Assembly (NCBI RefSeq): GCF_034140825.1
Contig: NC_089045.1
Coordinates: forward strand, 25,525,501-25,589,500
DNA from: Oryza sativa Japonica Group
Lineage: Eukaryota; Streptophyta; Magnoliopsida; Poales; Poaceae
Length of the DNA: 64,000 bases
Direction: 5' to 3'
This document shows, piece after piece, positions 44,101 to 54,032 of this stretch; position 1 is the stretch's first letter; every line of letters starts with the position of its first letter. The translations under genes and the position numbers were made by a program. Below the pieces are notes generated by a model. The model made no database searches, was not told where the DNA came from, and saw only the letters and a program-made list of their open reading frames with translations.

Positions 44101-44981
44101 CACAAAGCATGCGCAGCAGAGGGACCTGCAAGCTGTAACTACATTTTTCTTTCCCTCTACCATCTTCTTCCCACATTCTTCGTTCCCTGAATCCCTAACC
44201 GCATTGAAGAGGTGACATGAAGAGTGATCCCCCGTACTCACGTGGCGTTCGTTACGGAGAACCTCAAAAGTTGTTCAAAATGTGGTTGTATGTAGACAGT
44301 ACGAGTTATCTGAGTCATGAATTGAATTGACACCTTTTGAAGCATTTTGAACAATTGGGCTAACTAGAATTCATAGCCAACCAATACCACCCCCAGCTGG
44401 CACTGGCGGCACCATCCGCAGTAGTAGCATGAACACAGGTAGTAGATGGTACAGAAGGACAAATTTGATTCGAGAGGAGAGTAACCTGCAGCCATTGGGG
44501 AATGCGCAGAGGACGCCGTCGCCGCGCGGGTGGACGCCCATCCTGTACGGCACCTGCTCCTCCGTCCCCATCCTCAACACCTGCACTCCCCACCCCCACC
44601 CCCACCACCAGCAACGTCAGATCAGCACGGGACGAGATCGAGATCGGCGTGGAAATCTGGCGGAGATGAAGAAACCGGATCGCTCACCGGGTCGGGGGAC
44701 AGCGCCGCCGCCGCGGCCGCCCCAGCGGAGGTGTCGAGCGCGGCCACCACCAGCGCGTTGGGCACGCCGCTCCGCCCCTCCCCGCCCCCTCCCCCGAGCG
44801 CCGCCATGAGCGGCGGAGGCGGAGGCGGCGTAGCGGGGGACTCCGACGAGGCCGCGCCCGCGTCCGCGTCCGCATCCCCCTCCTCCACCGGAGGAGGCGG
44901 ATTGAGGATGTGGGCGAGGGGCAGCCACGAGGCGCAGTAGATCGGGAACCCGTACGTCTGCCCGCCGCCGCGCCGCGCCAT
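41185..44981 (-). CDS. SEC12-like WD40 protein with C-terminal membrane anchor
   Basis: Ten exons with fully matching phases: 44688-44981, 44486-44580, 43302-43452, 42312-42403, 42124-42223, 41960-42035, 41752-41872, 41530-41646, 41370-41437, 41185-41285; 1215 nt, 404 residues. It starts MARRGGGQTYGFPIYCASWL and has GGGGGEGRSGVPNALV, the glycine-rich word of this family. WD-type repeats include SFSGEGSILATGGEDGHLRV, CRVWDLKSAEVV and AFAVSPDCTLLA. The last exon gives one transmembrane helix at about residues 373-391 (ISIWTMILVIILAILAYYY) and a short lumenal tail. Length and layout fit SEC12/PHF1-type proteins of the ER membrane. SEC12 proper activates the GTPase SAR1 for COPII vesicles; PHF1-type members help phosphate transporters leave the ER. 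Which subgroup this is cannot be told by eye. Confidence 0.93.
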
Positions 44982-45573
44982 CGCCGGAGTTGGAGGTGGT
45001 CGGCGGCGCAAGCGGATCGGATCCTCTCTGACTTTCGCGTGCGGTTGGGCTCTTGAATCGAATGCGCAATCCAACGGCGAGCAGCGAACACCGGTTTATT
45101 CCGGTTTGCAGAAAAAAAACCGAGAAAATATCAGTTCGGCTTTCGGTTTCGGCCGAAGAAAACCGGGAGCACGCCACCTCCGCACGGCCAGCCTCCCTCC
45201 GTCGCGTGAATGGCTAGAGGCTAATTTTCGGTTTTATCGGTGGGTCGGTTTATTAGTGGAGTTGAAAGCCGAGCCATAAACCGAACACGGAACAGAAGAA
45301 AAAAAAAAAAAGGCAAACAACAACCGCTGGCCAAAAAAAATCGAACTCAGAACAACCGTTGGCTGGATACACCTGGCTACCATCCAAACACGCCCACGTA
45401 TTTTCTTCGAATTTAAACTCCAGTGCAGTGTAGTTAGCACTAGCATGCTAAGAAGATTGTGTTTCATACAACTTGATGGTCTTTGATTAGATCTTTTGGT
45501 GTGTGTATTTAAAACAGAGACTGAAGATCTACTACTTCATTTCACTGATAAAAGAAAAGATACAGACCGATCG

Positions 45574-45612
<39 letters not shown>

Positions 45613-45773
45613 GAACACCGCCCTACAAGCACATCAGGAACTCCCTAAAGCTACACTAAATACTTTCTGGAAAAAACAAAAGCAAAATTCTAGCATTTTT
45701 GTGCCATCGTGCAAGCCACCTGATCCGATCGGACTGTTAAGCTTTGATACATTTGCTACTCATTACATGCTGA
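44982..45773. other. Intergenic region upstream of the SEC12-like gene
   Basis: Contains the 5' leader and promoter of the minus-strand SEC12-like gene (no clear TATA box) and the CA microsatellite. Nothing else recognised. Confidence 0.5.
45576..45610. repeat. (CA)n microsatellite
   Basis: Uninterrupted CA run of about 17 units, a likely polymorphic marker. Confidence 0.95.
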
Positions 45774-47486
45774 TCAACTACTGAACAACAGATCATCCTC
45801 TGACTCATCTTCTGACGATGATGGCGAGGCCGTACTGTCACAAGTGAAACATGAGAAATCAGAATGTAGCTCACAAATCCTATCTTACTATAAAGTTACC
45901 CCCCACTAACTACTTAAGCTTAACATACAAGGATGCCACATCATCATCCACTAACAAGATGCATGCCATATCATCATCTACTAACAATCATCACATTTAA
46001 ATATCATGCAAACATGTTATATCTTTATAGAGCTTTTCAAAGACAAACATGTTAAATTATCATCCAATATAATTCACATAATGTTTCAGTGTATATCTTT
46101 ATTATGTTTTATGATATCATATATACTTATATAGTTCATCATCACTTAGTTAATGTTTAAATGATTAATTTATGGTCCAAATTATCTTTCTCTTTTTTTC
46201 CTCAAATTAAGTCATATCACATCAATTGTTTTTAGCCTTTAGATGATTAATCTACGGTCCAAACTATCTCCCTACTTTTCTTCTTCCATAAAGTCATACC
46301 TCCTTACTTTTTACGTTTGAATCACCATTCTACATACTATTTAAATTTAAATTATCATAAGCCACATTAATTTACTTAATCTGATGTTATCTAGCTATCT
46401 TACACGTTATTTTTTTTTCGTTGTTATCATACTAAATTCCCGCAGCAATGTGTGGGGTTTCACCTAGTACTACAATTTTGAAACCCAGTCGCTAGAAAAA
46501 TGAAATTATTTCGGGACAGAGAGAGTACTAAAATAAAAAGTAGTGTAGCGACAAGCGAGAGACGATGAACATACATTGCTTTTCGGTTCTGCCACGACCA
46601 CTGCAGCCACTTCAGTCGAGTTTCCTTCGAATCGAATCTCTTGAAGACGGTGCGGCGTGTTCGTGACCTTAGTAGCTCTTTGGCAAGATGATACTGCTCC
46701 GAGTTCGCGTCAACCCCGTCCTCCCTTAAGGTCTTCAGCATTTGAAGTCTCTCATCTCGCTCTCTCTGAATTCTGTTGATTGATTGTTGAATTATGTTGG
46801 ATATGCGACCGATGTGGTATTCGATGAATGATCTCTTCTTCTTCTTCTTCGGTTCAAGGCTGTCAACCACTTGCTCCTTCGCGTCCTGCAATTCCTGTTC
46901 ATTCAGGCAAGAATTTTGAAAATACAATCAGTAGACTAGACTACATTTTGTGATTTGGATGAACAAAATTTGGGTTGTGCGTGTCTGAATGCAATTCGCA
47001 CGAACCTGTGAGTAATAACAATACTTGATCCAAGTTCAGCAAGACTGGAAAAAAGTAGCACATACAAGGGAACATGAAAAGCTAGTTCAGTCAACTAACT
47101 ACGTACCATTCTAATCGAAACAAATTCATTTTTAACTTTAACAGGAAAAGCTACTGTCTGGTTGTCTTATTTTCCAGCAATTCAATTTTTTTTTTCAGGT
47201 AGAAAATACATCGGCATGGCCTCCACATTCCATTTCAGTGTTGTGTATGGGCAGTTTTTCTTTCCTCAATGCATAGTTGAAGGAATTAAACAAACTATTG
47301 AATAATTTGATCCAATGGCTGCAAGATACTTGCCGTAGTAGCGCGGTGGAGACGACGAGCAGGAGTCGAACGCAGGCTGTAGCGCGGCGGCGGTTTAGGA
47401 GGCGAGCACGACGAGGTGGAGGACGCCGGCGAGCTCACCCGCCGGCGTGGTGCCTGGCGCAATCTCTGACGGTGGGGAGGCCTCAT
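45774..47486 (-). CDS. Unrecognised basic protein with acidic tail, three exons predicted
   Basis: Predicted exons 47439-47486 (ATG at 47484-47486, donor CGG^GTGAGC), 46575-46894 (acceptor GAACAG, donor AAT^GTATG) and 45774-45834 (acceptor GTGACAG), giving 142 residues in matching phase. The middle exon is the best supported: a lysine run (EPKKKKKRSFIEYHIGRI), a helical charged region (INRIQRERDERLQMLKTL) and WLQWSWQNRK. The last exon gives a serine/acidic tail (SPSSSEDESEDDLLFSS). The lysine run could be a nuclear signal. I do not recognise the family. The first exon is the weakest part; other starts are possible. The second intron holds a 590-bp Helitron. Confidence 0.5.
45878..46467 (+). 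mobile_element. Small non-autonomous Helitron in an intron
   Basis: It starts TCCTATCTTACTATAAAGTT after an A and ends with a hairpin-like CCCGCAGCAATGTGTGGGG, six bases and CTAG (46464-46467) before a T. This gives the A|T insertion site, 5' TC and 3' CTAG of Helitrons. 590 bp, AT-rich, no protein. It sits between the last two exons of the minus-strand gene. Confidence 0.75.
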
Positions 47487-48138
47487 GGCCGTCGACCTTT
47501 GTGATGCCTTAGGCGCCAACCTCTGCTTGCAATGTAAATCTGCAGGGAAAGAAGGATTTTTTTTTGGTTGGTGATTTTGGGGCTGGATTGTTTGCAGCAA
47601 ACTGGAGCAATGATTCACCTGTGCATTTTGCATAATGCATCTTATTTACTAGTAATACACAATGTGTGGTTCATATAAACAAGTTCAGCTCTGCCAAACT
47701 GCGGTTGTACTGAATTAATGGAAAACAAACTTGGGCTGACACAATGGCTCAACATTAACTAAGCAAAGTTGTGCACTGTCATACATTGATACATACATTA
47801 CTGCGTGATGCAACTTCAATTGGCACTGAATTAAATTGTGAACCGATCGAAAGAATCAAGTGGAGCAGAATCTTGGATCTCCAGCAATGCACATTGGACC
47901 AACGACAGAGTACACATGCGTTTCTGCCGAAGGACAAAACGCTTATCTTGCCTGAATGGGGTGTTACCTCGTTCCGGCTGGGATGTGGTCACCGGACCAC
48001 CGGCGCTGGCGACGGAGCAACGGCCGGCGCGGCGTTCCGCCGTCGAGGGAAAGATTGAGTGGGGGATTGGAGCCGAGGAGGCGCCTGTAGCAATGGAATG
48101 GAGTGGTGGTGGCTTCTTGAATAAGCTTTGCCCCTCTC
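47487..48138. other. Upstream region of the unrecognised gene
   Basis: No gene seen. It ends at the hAT insertion site, so the promoter region of the minus-strand gene may have been lengthened by the transposon. Confidence 0.5.
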
Positions 48139-48146
48139 TAGAAGAG
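48139..48146. repeat. 8-bp target-site duplication, left
   Basis: TAGAAGAG, identical to 51613-51620. Confidence 0.92.
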
Positions 48147-51100
48147 CAACGTTACCCTGATACGGTAGATTACCGTCGTATCAGTATCTGATACGCCTCC
48201 GGATACGGATACGTGCGGGATACGTCCGGATACGTATCCCATACGTATCCCTCATTTTTCTTATTTTTAGATAATTAAAATAAATATGGATACTCTCCCG
48301 ATACGGTGGGATACGGACCTGATACGGGGTAACCCTAAATCGCATCGCACAGGAACAAAACACGCTCTCCTTCTCCACCCGCGCCGCCCCTCGCTCTCAC
48401 AAGTCACAACTCACGCTGCCCCTCTCTCCTCGCTTCCCCGATCCCCATCTCAGCGCCGCCGCCTACGCCGTCGCTGCGCCGCCTCGCCGCCGCTAGCGGC
48501 AGGCGCCGCGCTGCTGCCTACGGCCGGCACAGCGCCCCCTCCTCTGCGCTCTCCTCCGCGACTCCTCCTCCACAAGGTGCCGCGCCGCCCGCTCCAAGCC
48601 TCCAACCGGCGCCCAGCACCGTGTTGGCTTCCTTCGATCCCGGCCTCCGACGACGCTGAGGATCCTTAGGTAAGTGAATATCCCCTCCAAGTTTGATCTG
48701 CACTGTGCGTAGTGTTCCGGTTCAATTTTTCTTAGTATAATTGCTGTCATCTTTGGTAGATTCAATGGATTTTAGAAGTGGAAGCTCGAATGATAGTGGT
48801 AGTGCTAGCAATCCTAGTGGTAATACTGGTTTTGATGCATCGAGACCATCTAGTGGGAGTGGTTCAACAATGGGAGGGCATGCAAGGAGCATTTTGAATG
48901 CTGCTCGTGTGATTCCACCCAATGATGATGAAAAGAAGCCCTTGTGGAGGTATGTTGAGCTGCTGGAAAAGACAGGGAAAGGTCAAGGAGGGAATGCAAG
49001 GTTCAGATGCAGGTTTTGTAACCAAGTTATCCATGGGAGTTACTCAAGAGTTAAAGCACATCTCTTGAAAATTGGAACAATTGGTGTGGCTACATGCAAA
49101 AAGGTGACAGTAGATATACTTGGGCAACTTCAAGATGAAATGACTAGAGCTGAAGCAATCTCTGCAAGGAATTTGCCTAAGGACATCCCACTACCAACAG
49201 AGAGTGTGAGTAGGGGGAAGAGAAGGGCTGTTTCAGCTATTGAGTCAAGCTTCAATTTAGATGCTCGTGCCAAGCTTGATGCTTTGATTGCGAGGATGTT
49301 CTATACATCAGGTCAGAATATAGCATGTTTTTTTTCAGTTCTAACATTATCAATTTTGTTTTGTTTATGACGTGCAACTAATTATATGTGTGCATTTGGT
49401 TTGCAGGTATTCCTTTCAATGTTGCAAGAAATCCATATTTCAGGAAGGCTTTTCAGTTTGCTTGCAACAACCAACTTGGTGGTTATACCCCTCCAAATTT
49501 CAACAAATTAAGAACAACACTTCTTGTTCAAGAGAGGACAAATGTTGAGCGCTTGCTGAATGCTCTCAAGTCAACATGGTCTACTAAAGGTGTGAGTATT
49601 GTATCTGATGGATGGTCTGATGCTCAAAGGCGACCAATCTTGAATTTTCTTGCAGTGACAGAAGATGGACCAATGTTTTTAAAAGCAATCAATACTGAAG
49701 GAGAAATCAAGAGGAAGGAATATATTGCTGAGAAAATGTTTGCCATCATTGAAGAGGTTGGCCCAAATAATGTCGTGCAAGTTATTACTGATAATGCATC
49801 TAATTGTAGGGCTGCTGGATTGATGGTTGAACAAAAGTACAGCCACATTTTCTGGACACCATGTGTTGTCCATACTTTGAACTTAGCCTTGAAGAGTATA
49901 TGTGCTGCCAAAAACTCTAGTGGGGATGCTTTTCTAGAATTCCAATGGATTAGTGAAGTGGCTACAGATGCATCTGCCATAAAGAATTTCATTATGAATC
50001 ACTCAATGAGGCTCTCCATGTTCAATGATTTTAGTAAGCTGAAATTTCTTGCCATTGCTGATACTAGATTTGCATCTACTATTGTGATGCTTAAGAGGTT
50101 TCGTGCTATCAAAGAGAACTTAATCTTGATGGTGGCTAGTGAAAAATGGAATACCTATAGGGAGGACAATCAAGTTCAAGCACAACATGTCAAGGAGAAG
50201 ATTTTAAATGATTTATGGTGGGATAAAGTGAAATATATCATTGATTTCTGTGAGCCTATCTACTCTATGATTCGTGCTGCTGACACTGACAAACCATGCC
50301 TCCATTTGATCTATGAGATGTGGGATTCCATGATAGATAAGGTGAAAAAAATCATCTATCGTCATGAAGGGAAAGAACTAGATGAGCAATGTTCTTTTTT
50401 CTTTCATGTGAATGAGATCTTACACTTCCGGTGGGCAAAAAGTACTACCCCCTTGCATTGCTTAGCACATTCACTAAACCCAAAGTAATGATGTTCTACC
50501 TCTTTTCAATTTTTATGTGCATAATTTATAATTGTTGCTAGCAGCTCAATAATCTTTTTTACAACATGTAGGTACTACTATGAGACTTGGTTGGAGGAGG
50601 CTCCAAACCACCAAGCCCCTCATATGGATGAGGAGATTTCAGATATGAGAAATAAGTGTTTTAGAAGATATTTCTCTGGGGATGAATTGAGAAAGATCAA
50701 ACAACAATTTGCAGATTTCTCATTGTTTGGCAGTGGGTTTAATTCCTTTGACTCAATTGAGGATAGAGCCCATATGAATGCAAAGCAATGGTGGGGAATC
50801 TATGGTAACTCTGCACCTGAGCTTAAAAAGTTGGCACTAAAATTACTTGGACAGCCAACATCATCTTCTTGTGCCGAAAGAAACTGGAGCACTTATGGTT
50901 TCATCCATAGTTCAATGAGAAACAAGTTTAGTTCCTTCTCTTACTTATTTAGTTTCCTGTATGTTAGTAATGCATGAAATTAACACAATTGCATTTTTTT
51001 TAGTCTTAGGCCTGCACGTGCTGAGGATTTGGTGTTTGTGCACCAAAATATGCGTCTTCTTTCTAGGAGATCTGAAGAATACTACAGTGGCCCATCAATA

Positions 51101-51612
51101 ATGTGGGATGTTGCAGGAGATAGATATGAGTTGTTTGATGGTGGTGCTGATTTTCTTCAACAAGCTGAACTGACACTTGATGAGCCTGACCTTGAGAGAC
51201 TACTGGAAGATCTTGGTGCATTGGACATACAAGGCGATAACGGGCCTTCATCCACTTCGGTTCCAATGGATGAAATCAACAATCAATTTATCTAGTCTTG
51301 CAATCTAGTTATTGAGTTGAATTTGAAGTCATGGACAAGTTAATTAATTCTAATTAGTTTAGCGCTGTGGTGATGCTCTACTGTTGATTTATCTACTATG
51401 TGAACAATTTTATCTACCATCTATTTGAAGAACACATGTGTTGTGATTCCTATTTTTTAAGTCCATATTTCACACTTAGTTTTTTTGTATTTTTAAATTG
51501 TATATATGTATATATTCGCGTATCCCCGTATCCATGTTTTTAGGAAGACGGTGTATCCCGGTATCACCGTATCGCGTATCCGTATCCGTATCAGCGTATC
51601 GGGGTAACGCAG
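48147..51612 (+). mobile_element. Complete hAT DNA transposon, 3466 bp
   Basis: The left end CAACGTTACCCTGATACG matches the reversed right end CTGCGTTACCCCGATACG at 15 of 18 positions. Perfect 8-bp target duplication TAGAAGAG on both sides. Both subterminal regions are packed with GGATACG/GTATCC-type words in both orientations (48160-48330 and 51510-51605), the usual transposase-binding sites of hAT elements. Inside is an uninterrupted spliced transposase gene. The intact duplication and gene suggest a young, possibly self-sufficient copy. Confidence 0.93.
48765..51295 (+). CDS. hAT transposase (BED finger, DUF659, hAT dimerisation domain)
   Basis: Four coding exons with matching phases: 48765-49311, 49407-50484, 50572-50925, 51004-51295; 2271 nt, 756 residues. 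A leader intron (48670-48759, donor AG^GTAAGT) precedes the ATG. Residues 80-111 form a BED-type zinc finger (C82, C85, H99, C111). The hAT catalytic residues appear as D250 (VSDGWSD), D311 (VITDNASNC) and E644 (CAERNWS), with the C335/H338 pair of PCVVHTLNLA. The region around 620-665 is the C-terminal dimerisation domain (APELKKLALKLLGQPTSSSC), continuing across the last splice as LRPARAEDLVFVHQNMRLL. Function: cuts and joins hAT ends in the nucleus. Frame and splice sites are open throughout; the GC-rich leader is typical of plant genes. Host domestication is unlikely because the ends and target duplication are present. Confidence 0.92.
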
Positions 51613-51620
51613 TAGAAGAG
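51613..51620. repeat. 8-bp target-site duplication, right
   Basis: TAGAAGAG, identical to 48139-48146. Confidence 0.92.
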
Positions 51621-51809
51621 TCGGCGGCTTCTTCCAGAATCCACAGACTTCTCGTCTGCAAGCAGTCATAGTTCAAATTTAAACTTCAACAAACTTAAAT
51701 TTTAAAGTTCTTTTGGTTTTTTAATCATAGTTGATTTTTTACGTTAACTTTAATACCAGTTAAATATAGAAATATAAAAAATTTACTGCAAACTTTTTTC
51801 TTCGTTTAT

Positions 51810-52155
51810 GGGTGTGTTTAGTTGAGGAAAAGGAAATTTTTGGGTGTCACATTAAACGTTTGACCGGATGTCGGAAGGGGTTTTTAGACACGAATGAAAA
51901 AACTAATTTCAGAACTCGTCTGGAAACCGCGAGACGAATCTTTTGAGACTAATTAAGCCGCCATTAGCACATGTGGGTTACTATAGCACTTATGGCTAAT
52001 CATAAACTAATTAGGCTTAAAAGATTCGTCCCGCGATTTCCTCCATAACTGTGCAATTAGTTTTTCTTTTTATCTATATTTAATGCTTTATACATGTGTC
52101 CAAAGATTCGATGTGATGTTTTTTGGGAAAAAATTTTGGGGAACTAAACAGGCCC
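51810..52155. mobile_element. MITE, about 346 bp
   Basis: The left end GGGTGTGTTTAGTTGAGGAA mirrors the right end GGGGAACTAAACAGGCCC. The interior contains GAGACGAATCTTTTGAG and its partly reversed form CTTAAAAGATTCGTCCCGC. TAT lies on both sides. A common rice repeat type. Confidence 0.75.
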
Positions 52156-53199
52156 TATTTCTCAACGATAACTCTATCTCAAACGATTGGGGTATGGTGA
52201 CAAAATTTGAAGAGAAAGAAAAAAAATAATTTAAAAAGACACTTCTAATATTCGAAATTGTTTGTGACTTGGAATATGGCCAAAATTTGTCAGCGTTGGG
52301 AGATTTATTATACAATTGATTAGGTCTATAAAATGTCCCATATCTCTCTCAAAATTCAAAATCCATCCATTTGCTCCATCGTTATATTATTTGACAAAAT
52401 TAACCATCTCCATTCTTTTACCTCCCATCAACTTTCATAACTACTCTCAATCTTAAACCAGAAGGACAAGAATTACTCTCATCATAGTGATTACTACAGT
52501 TTTATTGTGCCAACCCTTGTAAACCTTCACAAATTTTTTTTTTAGAGTTGTCACTCACACGTTCATCAACTATCAACTAGCAAGCGCAGGATAGCCCGCC
52601 ACAATCACCTAAAAAGACTAGAGCCCAAAAATACTATATTTCTTCGTCCCGGAAAACTTGTCGTTTTATGGTTGAGTGAACAAATTAACTACAAGTAAAA
52701 ATTACCATATTACCCTTATTTAATCATTGCATTTGTCACTTCAGATAATCACTTCTAGTAGACCATCTATCGCATTGTACACACATAGATAGCACTAGTA
52801 GTGGCACGGTTGTATAGGGAAATAGTATGCCAAATAAATCGATGGAATAGACTAGGCTCAGCTCGTTGGTCAAGATGCTGTCAAGATGCTAGAACGATAA
52901 ATTTTGTGGGACATTTTTTGAATAGCGGAATGACAGGCTTTCCGGGACGGAGGAAGTATTCCACTTACTAAATACCAATATACCTAAATCTGAGAAAAAT
53001 ATAAACCCATACTAGTCGAATAAAAACTACATTTTAACCCTACATTTTATCTGTTTATCTTACTTTTTCATCACATCAAAACTTTCCTACACACATGAAC
53101 TTTCAACTTTTCCGTCACATCGTTCCAATTTCAACCAAACTTCTATTTTTTGTGTGAACTAAACACACCCTAGTTCGAAGATAGAACACACAAGCTCAT

Positions 53200-53310
53200 G
53201 GGTGTGTTTGGCTGCAAACTGTGGCTAGTAGCCATTGGCTGTGCGCCGCAGCCGCATACACTGCGTGTAGCAGCAGCAGCTGTTTGGAAACTTGCAGCCA
53301 AACACAACCC
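53200..53310. mobile_element. Very small MITE, about 111 bp
   Basis: The left end GGGTGTGTTTGGCTGCAA mirrors the right end TTGCAGCCAAACACAACCC. The centre is a GCAGC-rich run. Confidence 0.7.
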
Positions 53311-53657
53311 ATATCATCAGTACTTGAGTCGGTCTCACTGCTTATAAAAAAACATGCAAATCTTCCCCGACCTCTCATTCAAGAGTTGCCTTTATGCAAT
53401 AATGTTGGCTGCCATAATCAATTTTAGTTTTTTTTTTGTCTCCTCTCTTAAGAGCTATCACTCATTTCATATAGGTTGCTTTATTGTTTCTGATTGCGTT
53501 TTATACCACTTCTCTTATACTATACTCAGATATGAAATAGGGAAGATGGATAAATTTGATAGGTTTCGTGATAGCGATGTCAGTAATTTGACGAGTTTTG
53601 TGATAATGATATATATGTAGAATGATGTGTTTTTTTTACTAAGACAATTCATTAGTA

Positions 53658-53800
53658 CTCCATCCAATGTAAGTCATTCTAGCATTTTCCACGTTCATAA
53701 TGATGATAATGAAACTATATAGATATATATGTCTAGATTTATTAACATCAATATGAATATGGCAAATGCTAGAATGACTTACATTGTGAACCGGAGGAAG
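53658..53800. mobile_element. Stowaway-type MITE, 143 bp
   Basis: The left end CTCCATCCAATGTAAGTCAT mirrors the right end ATGACTTACATTGTGAACCG. TA on both sides (53656-53657 and 53801-53802). Confidence 0.85.
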
Positions 53801-54032
53801 TAGTTGATTAATTAAATGCCAAATTCATAGTAAGCCATATGATAGAAGATTGAAAATTTGTGAAAAAGGGAAGCAATTTCGCCTCGTTTTTGGATGCCCA
53901 CAATCTTAACCAAGAACTTCAACTCGTGCGCCCCCAAAAAACCCCCACCTTTCTCTTATCCCCTCTATCCGCCGCTCGCCGGCCATCTCCCTCCCCCACC
54001 ACCACCACCACCGCCGCCTCCTCTCCGGCGAG

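Larger units (their letters stand above)
52156..54032. other. Intergenic stretch between the hAT element and SerRS
   Basis: No gene recognised. It holds two small MITEs (listed) and, at about 53035-53171, a piece ending AACTAAACACACCCT like the ends of other MITEs here. The last 100 bases are the C-rich leader of the SerRS gene with a CCACCACCACC run. Confidence 0.6.

Noticed and set aside
48286-48669. A 127-codon plus-strand frame in the hAT leader
   Set aside because: It has no BED or transposase motif and is followed by a strong splice donor; better explained as the non-coding first exon.
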